Assembly: GCA_031428675.1 (NCBI GenBank)
Contig: JANOYC010000071.1
Coordinates: 1-30,316, forward strand
Source: JANOYC01 sp031428675
GTDB lineage: Bacteria; Actinomycetota; Actinomycetes; Actinomycetales; Microbacteriaceae
DNA: 30,316 nucleotides
Direction: 5' to 3'
The translations under genes were made by a program, and so were the position numbers. Below, one piece after another: positions 14,238-22,214 of the stretch. The stretch's first letter is position 1; the number at the start of each line of letters is the position of its first letter. The notes beneath the pieces are model-generated. The model saw only the letters and a list, made by a program, of their open reading frames with translations. It did not search any database and was not told the origin of the DNA.

Positions 14238-17200
14238 ATGACGAATCCGCTCGTTCGCTGGAGTGTCCAGTTTCGGCTCCTGGTCCTTGCCCTTGCGGTC
14301 GGCATCATCGCCATGGGCCTGGTTTCCCTCCCTCGAATGTCGGTCGAGACGCTCCCCGACTTCGAACCACCGCACGTGGAGATTCAGACCGAAGCCCTTG
14401 GTCTGTCGGCAGCGGAAGTAGAACAACTCATCACCGCGCCCATGGAAGCCGACATCCTCAATGGCGTTGCATACCTCGACGAGATCCGGTCGCAGTCGAT
14501 CCCCGGGCTGTCATCGATTGAGCTCGTGTTCGAGCCCGGCACCGACATTTTCCGAGCGCGCCAACTCGTAGCGGAGCGCCTCACCCGCACCGGCGCTCTG
14601 CCAAAGGTTTCCACACCCCCCGTTCTCATGCAGCCGCTGTCGTCAACTAGCCGCGTCATGGTCCTTCAGCTGTCGTCCCCCGACATCTCCCTCATGGACA
14701 TGTCCCTTCTCGCGCGGTGGAACATCAAGCCGCGGCTCATGGGTGTGCCGGGCGTGGCGAACGTATCGATCTGGGGACAACGCGAACAGCAGATGCAGGT
14801 TCAGGTTGACCCGCAAGTGCTGCAGTCCAAGGGCGTCACCCTCGACCAGGTCATCAAGACGACCGGCAACGCCGTCTGGGTGTCCCCGCTGACCTTCCTC
14901 GAATCATCCACTCCCGGCACCGGCGGGTTCCTCGAAACCGGGAACCAACGGCTTGGCATCCAGCACGTGCTCCCGATCACCAACCCGGATCAGCTCGCCA
15001 CCGTAAGCATCGAAGATGTCGTCGGTCCTCCGTTGACTCTGGGCGATGTGGCCACCGTCGTCGAGGAACACCAACCCCTCATCGGTGACGCTGTCGACGA
15101 GGGCGCGTCGAGTCTTGTGCTCGTCGTCGAGAAGTTTCCCGGGGCGAGCACTCTCGACGTAACCGCCGGAGTTGAGACGGCGTTTGAATCCCTCGCGCCT
15201 GGGCTCAGTGGAATCGACGTCAACACCACGGTCTACCGGCCGGCGTCATTCATCGACTCTGCGGTGGAGGGGCTCGGTCTGGGCGCGCTCGTCACCGGGA
15301 TCCTGATCGCCGCCGCACTCGGCCTGATGTTCCGCTCCTGGCGGCTCGCAGTGGTGGGGATCGTTGTGATCTCGGTTTCGACGATCGCGGCAGCCCTTGT
15401 ACTCTTTGCCCTCGGCTTCACGATGAACGCGCTTGTGTTCGCCGGTTTGGTGATTGCCCTTGCCGTCGTCGTCGGCGATGTGGCGGCCGACATCGAGAGT
15501 CTCCGGAGGTTCAGGAGCAGAACCTCGATCGACGGCAGCGAGACGGCCGGGCTCACTCGCGCGGAGCTCATCGGCGTGACGCTGCAACACAGCCGAAACC
15601 CGGTGGCGTTCGCGTCGCTGACGATGATCGTGGCGATCGTGCCGGCGCTGTTCATTCCCGACGTCGCCGGGGCGCTCATCAATCCACTGGTACTCGCCTT
15701 TATCGCCGCCGTCGCCACAGCCATGGTCGTGGCCTGGACCCTCACGCCCGCGCTCGGCATCACCGTGCTGACCGCGAAAAAGGCGCAGGAGTCCCCGAAA
15801 ATCGCGCAACGCATTCGCGAGTCATACTCCCGGGCATTGCAGGGAACACGCGGCCGCGCACGTTGGTCGATCGCAGCGGGCGCCGTTCTCGCGATCGTTG
15901 CGGTGGCCCTGGTCCCGGGTTTTGCACTCGCTGAACCCACGACGCCTCGCCTGCAAGACCGCACGCTCCTCGTGCGCGTCGACGCTATGGCGGGCACATC
16001 GATGGGCGAGATGTCGCGCATCTCCGCCGCGATCGGCGATGAAGTCAGCGGACTCGACGGCGTAGAAGGCGTCGGCGGCCACGTCGGGCGGGCGATCACC
16101 TCAGACCGCATTGTCGGTGCCAACTCCGCCGAACTGTGGGTGTCCTTAACTGACGGCGCCCGTTTCGGCGACGTGAGCGAGGCCGTCGCCGAGATCGTCG
16201 ACGGTTTTCCCGGTCTGACGAGCACGGTGCTCACGTATGGGGGTCAGCAATTGGCCGGCCAGCTCGCACGGTCGTCAACCGATTTCGCCGTGCGTGTGTA
16301 CGGCGTCGACATTGCGACCATCGCCACCGTCGCCGACGAGGTGCGCGACGCGATCGATGGCATCGAGGGCCTTGTTGACCCGCGACTCGACAGGTCGCCC
16401 ATCGAACCGGTCGCTGAGATCGAAGTCGACCTCGACGCGGCACAACGAGCAGCGATCAAACCCGGCGACGTGCGACGTGCGGCTGCGGCATTGCTGCAGG
16501 GCCTCGATGTGGGATTCCTTTTCGAATCGCAGAAGGTCTTCCAGGTAGTCGTCACAGGCATCCCGAGCGCCCGAAACAGTCTGACGAGTGTGCAGGACTT
16601 GTTGATCGACACGCCGAACGGCGGACACGTGCGCCTCGGCGACATCGCCGATGTGCGCATCGCCGGCAACGAAACGGTGATCAACCACGTGGACACTTCC
16701 CGGTACATCGACATCGTGGCTGATCTCCACGGTCGCTCCGTCGCAGACGTCTCCGCTGACGTCAACGAGGCGATTAGCCAGATCGATTTCCCACGCGAGT
16801 ATCACGCCGAGATCCCGAGCGCCTTTGCGGAGAATCGAAGCAACATGCTCATGCTGTTGGGTGTGGTGATCGCCGCCATCGTCGGCATCCTGGTGCTCAT
16901 CCAGGCCGCTGTCTCCAGCTGGCGCACGGCTTTCGTGCTGTTCCTGACGATCCCCGCATCCCTTGCCGGTGGCGTCATCGCCGCGGTTCTCAGTGGGGGT
17001 GCGCAGACCACGCTCGCGGTGGTCGCGTTCGTCGCGCTTCTCGGAGTCGCGGTGCGCGAGAGCGTGCTTCTCGTGCGGCTCATTCAGACCCGACAGCTCG
17101 GTCGCAGTGAATTCGCGCGAGATCTCACGAGCGACGTGGCCAATGCTGCGCGCGATCGGGTGACGCCCACGCTCACCACGCTGGGGATATCGGCCATCGC

Positions 17201-17408
17201 GCTCGTTCCGATCGTCGTATTCGGCGGCTCTATCGGAATTGCAGTCATCCTGCCTCTCGCCGTGATTTTCTGGGGCGGGCTGCTGACAATCGCCCTCGTG
17301 ACACTCTTCGTGCTTCCGCCGATACTCATGCGCTTCGGTGCTGGCGTCCCAACAGATCCTTTCGCCCCGATTCCCGTATCGCGCGGGACCGCAGTTCAGG
17401 AGGGTTAG
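14238..17408 (+). CDS. RND efflux pump subunit 1 (CzcA/HME-like), altered proton relay
   Basis: Large inner-membrane RND protein, 1056 aa. Seen: TM1 (about 15-33), a first porter region opening with PDFEPPHVEIQTEA.GLSAAEVEQLITAPME, TM2-6 (about 340-500), TM7 (about 545-565), a second porter region and TM8-12 (about 868-1035). The opening and FEPGTDIFRARQLVAERL match heavy-metal (CzcA/CusA) RND pumps. Odd: in TM4 the usual VDDA....EN reads VGDVAADIES, so the first relay Asp is Gly413, with Asp414 and Glu420 kept. In TM10 the usual ARNG reads VRES (Arg940-Glu941). ATG 14238 is preferred over in-frame ATG 14214 because AGGA lies 10 nt before it. First gene of a three-gene operon. Substrate unknown. 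Confidence 0.9.
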   Translation: MTNPLVRWSVQFRLLVLALAVGIIAMGLVSLPRMSVETLPDFEPPHVEIQTEALGLSAAEVEQLITAPMEADILNGVAYLDEIRSQSIPGLSSIELVFEPGTDIFRARQLVAERLTRTGALPKVSTPPVLMQPLSSTSRVMVLQLSSPDISLMDMSLLARWNIKPRLMGVPGVANVSIWGQREQQMQVQVDPQVLQSKGVTLDQVIKTTGNAVWVSPLTFLESSTPGTGGFLETGNQRLGIQHVLPITNPDQLATVSIEDVVGPPLTLGDVATVVEEHQPLIGDAVDEGASSLVLVVEKFPGASTLDVTAGVETAFESLAPGLSGIDVNTTVYRPASFIDSAVEGLGLGALVTGILIAAALGLMFRSWRLAVVGIVVISVSTIAAALVLFALGFTMNALVFAGLVIALAVVVGDVAADIESLRRFRSRTSIDGSETAGLTRAELIGVTLQHSRNPVAFASLTMIVAIVPALFIPDVAGALINPLVLAFIAAVATAMVVAWTLTPALGITVLTAKKAQESPKIAQRIRESYSRALQGTRGRARWSIAAGAVLAIVAVALVPGFALAEPTTPRLQDRTLLVRVDAMAGTSMGEMSRISAAIGDEVSGLDGVEGVGGHVGRAITSDRIVGANSAELWVSLTDGARFGDVSEAVAEIVDGFPGLTSTVLTYGGQQLAGQLARSSTDFAVRVYGVDIATIATVADEVRDAIDGIEGLVDPRLDRSPIEPVAEIEVDLDAAQRAAIKPGDVRRAAAALLQGLDVGFLFESQKVFQVVVTGIPSARNSLTSVQDLLIDTPNGGHVRLGDIADVRIAGNETVINHVDTSRYIDIVADLHGRSVADVSADVNEAISQIDFPREYHAEIPSAFAENRSNMLMLLGVVIAAIVGILVLIQAAVSSWRTAFVLFLTIPASLAGGVIAAVLSGGAQTTLAVVAFVALLGVAVRESVLLVRLIQTRQLGRSEFARDLTSDVANAARDRVTPTLTTLGISAIALVPIVVFGGSIGIAVILPLAVIFWGGLLTIALVTLFVLPPILMRFGAGVPTDPFAPIPVSRGTAVQEG

Positions 17409-17412
17409 ACCC

Positions 17413-17865
17413 ATGCACACCACTCGAGGGATAAACAGCACAAGCCGCGCTACCGCCGCGGCGATCGCGCTCCTGTGTCTTGGCGGGTTCGTCAGCGGAT
17501 GTTCTGCGGAAGAATCGGCCGCGAGCGACTCGCACGAGCCGATCACGGTGGAAGAAATGGGCGAAGTCAACAAGCTCACCCTGACCGAGAAGGCGGCGGA
17601 CCGTCTCGGTATCGAGACGAGCGAGGTGCGAGAGGATATAGCGGGCGGCGCGATCGTCGACTACGCGGCACTCATGTACGACGCGTCCGGCCAGACCTGG
17701 GTCTACGTCAATCCCGAGCCACTCGTCTTCATGCGCGAGGCCGTCGAAGTGACGCGCATCGACGGCGATGTCGTGACGTTGAGCGAAGGCCCTGCCGCTG
17801 GCACCGATGTCGTGGTGGTGGGCGCCGCAGAGTTGTTCGGGGCCGAGTTCGACACGGCACACTGA
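17413..17865 (+). CDS. Mini-adaptor lipoprotein (C-terminal part of RND membrane-fusion protein)
   Basis: Predicted exported lipoprotein of 150 aa: signal peptide, lipobox VSGC with Cys30, an acidic linker, then about 95 residues resembling only the end of CusB/CzcB-type adaptors (VDYAALMYDASGQTWVYV, then VEVTRIDGDVVTLSEGPAAG and VVVVGAAELFGAEF). The lipoyl and alpha-helical hairpin domains that reach TolC in Gram-negatives are absent. The start is ATG at 17413 with GGAGGG overlapping the end of the preceding RND gene (4-nt gap), so coupling is likely; the next RND gene starts 1 nt after the stop. Proposed role: docks on the outer face of the RND pump in a cell without an outer membrane. The resemblance is by eye. 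Confidence 0.75.
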   Translation: MHTTRGINSTSRATAAAIALLCLGGFVSGCSAEESAASDSHEPITVEEMGEVNKLTLTEKAADRLGIETSEVREDIAGGAIVDYAALMYDASGQTWVYVNPEPLVFMREAVEVTRIDGDVVTLSEGPAAGTDVVVVGAAELFGAEFDTAH

Positions 17866-17866
17866 C

Positions 17867-20800
17867 GTGCGCAGAATAATCGGCTTCAGCCTCAAATTCC
17901 GCGCGATCGTCGTCGCGATCGCCTTCGGAATCATGATGATTGGCGCGGCGCAGGCCGCAAGCGCTTCGGTCGACGTCTTTCCCGAATTTGCGCCGCCGCG
18001 CGTCGAGATCCAGACCACGTGTCTAGGCCTGACAGCGGCGGAAGTCGAAGAACTCGTCACCGTTCCGCTCGAGCAAGCCCTCAACGGCGTCGAGAACCTC
18101 GACGAGATGCGATCGAAGTCCGTCTCGCAACTGTCGTCGATCGTTCTCATCTTCGAACCGGGCACCGACCTGCTAACCGCCCGGCAGCTGGTGTCCGAGC
18201 GCGTGGCGACCGTGGTGGAAACCCTGCCCAGCTGGGCCGCTCCCCCGGTCATGCTGCAGCCGCTGTCTTCCACGAGCCGCGTGATGAAAATCGGCGTCAC
18301 CTCTGATTCGCTGTCACTCATCGACCTGTCGATGCTCGCGCACTACAAGTTCCGCGCCGCCATTCTCGCCGTGCCCGGAGTGGCCAATGTGGCCATTTGG
18401 GGCGCCAGGAAGGAGACGCTACAAGTGCGCGTCGACCCGACGCGGATGCAAGCGCATAACGTGACGTTGGAGGAAGTCAAGGAGGTCACCAACGACGCAC
18501 TCGATGCTGGACTGCTCGCGTTCTCCGTCGGCACGGTCGTTGCGACCGGCGGATTCATCGAGACCGCGTCCCAACGCATCGGCATCGAACACGTGCTTCC
18601 GATCACGAACGCGAGCGAACTCGCGCAGGTCGTGGTCAAGGATTCACCGCAAGGCGCGGTGAGGCTGGCCGACATCGGCGACGTCGTGGTCGATCACAAC
18701 CCGCTCATCGGCGACGCGGTTATCGACGACGGCGAAGGCCTCATGCTCATCGTCGAGAAGCTCCCGTGGGGAAACACGCTCGAAGTCACGCGAGGGGTCG
18801 AGGAAGCGCTCGAGAAGATTCGCCCGGCTCTCAGCGACGTCACGGTCGACACGTCGATTTTCCGGCCAGCGACATTCATCGAAGAGTCGATCGATAACCT
18901 CACGCTCGCCCTGCTTCTGGGCATCCTTCTCGTCATCATGGTGCTCGGCGCATTCCTATTCCAGTGGCGCACGGCGCTCATCAGCCTCATCGCGATTCCG
19001 CTCTCCCTGCTCACCGCCGTCGTCGTGCTGATCACTTCGGGCAGCACGATCAACACGATGGTGCTCGCCGGCTTGGTCATTGCGGTCGGCGTCGTCGTGG
19101 ATGACGCGATCATCGATATTGAGAACATCACCAGGCGCCTCCGCGAGCATCGATCGCTCGGCGGCACGAAATCCGTCGCCACCGTCGTGCTCGACGCATC
19201 GATGGAAGTTCGCGGGCCGATCGTGTACGCGACGTTGATCATCGTGATCGCCGCGGTGCCGATTTTCTTCCTGCAAGGCCTCACCGGCGCATTCTTCCGG
19301 CCATTGGCGATCTCCTACACCTTCGCGGTGTTCGCCTCGATGATCGTGGCTCTAACCGTCACGCCCGCTCTCGCGCTGATACTGTTGCGCAACGCTCCAC
19401 TCGAGGCGAAGGAACCACCGCTCGTCGCGTTCCTCAAGCGCCACTACGAGAAGGCCATGGCTCGCGTGATCGAGCGCCCGCGTCCTGGCTACGCAATCTT
19501 CGTGCTGTTGACCATCGGCGGCGTCGTCATATTTCCCTTCCTCGGCCAAGCGCTGTTGCCGTCGTTCAAAGAGCGAGACTTCCTCATGCACTGGGTGACG
19601 CAGCCAGGAACCTCCGTCGAAGAGGAAGTTCGGATCAGCGAAGAGGCCTGTCGTGAGCTGCTCGAGATTCCCGGCGTGCTCAATTGCGGCGCGCACATCG
19701 GTCAGGCGCTTGCCGCAGACGAAGTCGTCGGAGTCAATTTCGGCGAGAACTGGATCAGCGTCGATCCAGCGGTGGACTACGACCAGACTCTCGCCGCGGT
19801 GCAGGAAGTGGTCGACGGATACCCGGGCCTCTACCGCGATGTGCAAACGTACTTGAAGGAGCGCGTGCGCGAAGTGCTCACCGGCACTGGCGACGCGGTC
19901 GTCGTGCGAATCTACGGCGACGATCTCGACGTGCTGCGTGAGATTGCCACCGAGGTCGAGGAGATGCTCGGCGACATCCCCGAGGCGGTCGAGGAGCACG
20001 TGTCACTGCAAGTCGACATTCCGCAGATCGACGTCGAAGTCGACTTAGCGAAAGCGCAGCAGGTGGGGCTGAAGCCCGGCGACGTGCGCCGCGCGGCCGC
20101 GGCGCTCGTCGGCAGCGAAGAAGTCGGCGACCTGTGGCAAGAGGGCAAGGTTCGGGACGTGCGCATCTGGAGCAACCCGGAGGTTCGCTCCGACGTCACT
20201 GCGATCGGCAACCTGCCGATCAACACACCCGACGGCGGCACGGTTCGGCTCGCCGATGTCGCGAGCATAAAGGTGCAGGCAACTCCGAATCAGATCGAGC
20301 GCAACAACAACTCGCGTCGCATCGACGTGAGCGCGAATGCCGCGACCGATGGCGATCTCGGCATCGTTGCCGAGAAGATGGAAGAAGCGCTCGCCGAGTT
20401 CGACTTCCCGACCGGCTATCACGCCGAAGTACTCGGGGAATTCGCCGAACGCGAGCGGGCGACCCAGCAGCTCCTCCTCCTCGGACTCGCTGCCCTCGCC
20501 GTGATTTACCTCCTCCTGCAAGCCGCGTTCCGCAGTTGGCGGCTCGCCACCCTCGTGATCGTCACCCTCCCGGTGGCGCTCGTGGGCGGGGTGTTCGCTG
20601 CCTTCGCCACCGGCGGGGTGCTCTCACTGGGATCCATCGTCGGGTTCTTGACCGTCATGGGTATCGCCGCGCGCAACGGCATCCTGCTGATCAGTCACTG
20701 TCAGCACCTGCAACGCACCGAGGGAGAACCGTTCTCCACGGCAATGGTCTTGCGCGGTGCAAGCGAACGCCTCGCACCGATCTTGATGACAACGCTGGCC

Positions 20801-21019
20801 ACGGGGCTCGCGCTCGTGCCCCTCGTCGTTCTCGGTAACCTGCCCGGCCACGAGATCGAGCACCCGATGGCGATCGTCATTCTTGGCGGGCTACTGACGT
20901 CGTCGCTACTGAACCTGTTCATCCTGCCGTCGCTCTATCTTCGCTTCGGCAAGCCGTCCGAGACGGAGGCGCCTCCCGCGCCGTCGACGACCGCCGAGCG
21001 CGAGATTGCTCCGGTTTAG
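17867..21019 (+). CDS. RND efflux pump subunit 2 (CzcA/HME-like)
   Basis: Inner-membrane RND pump of 1050 aa with the complete layout (TM1, porter, TM2-6, TM7, porter, TM8-12). It is clearly related to subunit 1: PEFAPPRVEIQT, GLTAAEVEELVTVPLEQALNG, FEPGTDLLTARQLVSERV. Its TM4 proton relay is intact: VVDDAIIDIEN with Asp412, Asp413 and Glu419. TM10 has the HME-type GIAARNG (Arg936, Asn937). The start is GTG at 17867, one base after the lipoprotein stop; the open frame upstream overlaps that gene and is not used. Metal, lipid or drug substrates are all possible; no dedicated metal-binding motif was seen. It probably works with the lipoprotein and subunit 1. Confidence 0.92.
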   Translation: MRRIIGFSLKFRAIVVAIAFGIMMIGAAQAASASVDVFPEFAPPRVEIQTTCLGLTAAEVEELVTVPLEQALNGVENLDEMRSKSVSQLSSIVLIFEPGTDLLTARQLVSERVATVVETLPSWAAPPVMLQPLSSTSRVMKIGVTSDSLSLIDLSMLAHYKFRAAILAVPGVANVAIWGARKETLQVRVDPTRMQAHNVTLEEVKEVTNDALDAGLLAFSVGTVVATGGFIETASQRIGIEHVLPITNASELAQVVVKDSPQGAVRLADIGDVVVDHNPLIGDAVIDDGEGLMLIVEKLPWGNTLEVTRGVEEALEKIRPALSDVTVDTSIFRPATFIEESIDNLTLALLLGILLVIMVLGAFLFQWRTALISLIAIPLSLLTAVVVLITSGSTINTMVLAGLVIAVGVVVDDAIIDIENITRRLREHRSLGGTKSVATVVLDASMEVRGPIVYATLIIVIAAVPIFFLQGLTGAFFRPLAISYTFAVFASMIVALTVTPALALILLRNAPLEAKEPPLVAFLKRHYEKAMARVIERPRPGYAIFVLLTIGGVVIFPFLGQALLPSFKERDFLMHWVTQPGTSVEEEVRISEEACRELLEIPGVLNCGAHIGQALAADEVVGVNFGENWISVDPAVDYDQTLAAVQEVVDGYPGLYRDVQTYLKERVREVLTGTGDAVVVRIYGDDLDVLREIATEVEEMLGDIPEAVEEHVSLQVDIPQIDVEVDLAKAQQVGLKPGDVRRAAAALVGSEEVGDLWQEGKVRDVRIWSNPEVRSDVTAIGNLPINTPDGGTVRLADVASIKVQATPNQIERNNNSRRIDVSANAATDGDLGIVAEKMEEALAEFDFPTGYHAEVLGEFAERERATQQLLLLGLAALAVIYLLLQAAFRSWRLATLVIVTLPVALVGGVFAAFATGGVLSLGSIVGFLTVMGIAARNGILLISHCQHLQRTEGEPFSTAMVLRGASERLAPILMTTLATGLALVPLVVLGNLPGHEIEHPMAIVILGGLLTSSLLNLFILPSLYLRFGKPSETEAPPAPSTTAEREIAPV

Positions 21020-21047
21020 CCGAATTCGGCCTCTGCTCTAGAACCGG
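21011..21047. terminator. Candidate bidirectional terminator between RND operon and lacI-type gene
   Basis: CCGGTT (21011-21016) and AACCGG (21042-21047) enclose a perfect 12-bp palindrome GCCGAATTCGGC (21019-21030). The element is built from the ends of both convergent genes, whose stops are 18 bp apart. No clear T-run, so termination is tentative. Confidence 0.4.
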
Positions 21048-22072
21048 CGGGAACGCGGCGGGGGCGCAAGCCGCGCGGTCGAACTGCGAACGACGAGACC
21101 AGGCACGATCGGGTCATGGTTGAGATCGACCTCGCCGCGCAGCTCGCCGAGGAGGAGAGCAACCGTGCGACGCCCAATCTCCGCGAAGTCCTGGCGCACC
21201 GTCGTCAGCGGCGGAAAGTAATGCGCGGCCTCGGGAACATCGTCGAAGCCGACCACGCTCATGTCGCCGGGGACCGACAGTCCGAGCTCCCGACAGGCGT
21301 GCATGAAGCCGAGCGCCATCTGATCGTTGCCGCAGAAGACCGCGGTGAAATCGCGCACCCGAAGAAGCTCCAGGCCCGCGTAATAGCCGAAATGCGCCGT
21401 CCAGTCGCCGAGAATCGGGGCACGCACCCGCAGGTCTGCTTCGCCGATCTCGCGCAGATACCCCTGCATGCGCGCTTCGGCCTCGATCCAGTCTCTGGGC
21501 CCGGAGATATGCAAGATCTCGGTGTGACCGAGCTCGATGAGATGTCGGGTCGCGAGCTTGGCACCCAGCAACTGGTCGACCGCGAGGCTGTGACCGATGT
21601 TTCTTCCGGATGACTCGATCGTGACAAACGGGATGTCCACCGACAACTCCGTGATGGCTTCGAACACGCGCACTTGCGGAGCGATGACAACGAGTGCCTC
21701 GATCGACAGACTGAGCAAGTAATCGAGCGCCGACTTGATTGACAAGTAGTCGCTTGAGCTCGGCGTTGTGATGCTGAGTCGATACCCCGCCTCTCGCGCT
21801 GACGCTTCCAGCGAGGTCAACGTCGTTGATGGACCGTAGTGGGCCGACTGCGATGACAGCACCCCGATGGTGCGCGACTTGCTCGTTACGAGGGCCCTGG
21901 CGGCTTGGTTGGGGCGAAAGCCGAGTTCGGCGATCGAGTCGACGACGCGTTGCCTGGTCTCCGGCTTGATGCTCGGGCTGTTGTTGAGCACCCGCGAAAC
22001 GGTCTGATACGAGACGCCGGCCAGCTTGGCGACATCGCGGATGTTGGGAGCGCGAACCTTCTCCGGTTCCAT
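21038..22072 (-). CDS. araR: LacI-family repressor, proposed AraR
   Basis: 344-aa regulator with an N-terminal LacI helix-turn-helix (IRDVAKLAGVSYQTVSRVLNN, including the hinge-side SxRTIGVL segment) and a periplasmic-binding-protein-like sensor domain (IGVLSSQSAHYGP, HISGPRDWIEAEARMQGY, VFCGNDQMALGFMHACRELG, VVGFDDVPEA). Starts at 22111 (GTG) and 22099 (ATG) also exist, but the ATG at 22072 has AGGGG five bases upstream and fits the family N-terminus. A 16-bp site upstream matches the araB operator at 14 positions, so autoregulation and control of araBDA are proposed although the genes are about 8 kb apart with the RND operon between. Effector inferred, not seen. Confidence 0.9.
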   Translation of the reverse strand: MEPEKVRAPNIRDVAKLAGVSYQTVSRVLNNSPSIKPETRQRVVDSIAELGFRPNQAARALVTSKSRTIGVLSSQSAHYGPSTTLTSLEASAREAGYRLSITTPSSSDYLSIKSALDYLLSLSIEALVVIAPQVRVFEAITELSVDIPFVTIESSGRNIGHSLAVDQLLGAKLATRHLIELGHTEILHISGPRDWIEAEARMQGYLREIGEADLRVRAPILGDWTAHFGYYAGLELLRVRDFTAVFCGNDQMALGFMHACRELGLSVPGDMSVVGFDDVPEAAHYFPPLTTVRQDFAEIGRRTVALLLGELRGEVDLNHDPIVPGLVVRSSTARLAPPPRSRRF

Positions 22073-22097
22073 TCCCTCCCCTGCCCAGTTGGATGCC

Positions 22098-22113
22098 ATG
22101 CGCACGGTCACAT
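22098..22113. promoter_or_regulatory. Second AraR-like box, before the LacI-family gene
   Basis: On the minus strand this reads ATGTGACCGTGCGCAT, identical to the araB box at 14 of 16 positions. It lies 25 nt before the preferred start and 15 nt downstream of a CATAAT -10-like box (22129-22134), a spacing close to that at araB (13 nt). Confidence 0.6.
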
Positions 22114-22153
22114 GGTGTCCGTCGACCCATTATGCCGCCAGTCGGCTCGATCC

Positions 22154-22190
22154 GGTCGGGCGGCTTCGGTCGGGCGGCTTCGGTCGGTTC
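22154..22190 (+). repeat. 14-bp tandem repeat, about 2.6 copies
   Basis: The unit GGTCGGGCGGCTTC is repeated at 22154 and 22168, with a partial third copy from 22182, in the gap between metB and the LacI-type gene. It overlaps the expected -35 region of the latter. Confidence 0.75.
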
Positions 22191-22214
22191 GCCGGTCAGC
22201 AGCGATCGTCGAGG

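Noticed and set aside
16275..17579. 434-aa minus-strand open frame in the RND region
   Set aside because: Antisense to RND subunit 1 and the lipoprotein gene; no recognisable domain.
17860..17872. Same TGACGTGCG junction at the lipoprotein/RND2 and DUF3105/DUF305 boundaries
   Set aside because: Nine shared bases made of a stop codon, a GTG start and a common Arg codon; likely coincidence, with no further similarity around it.
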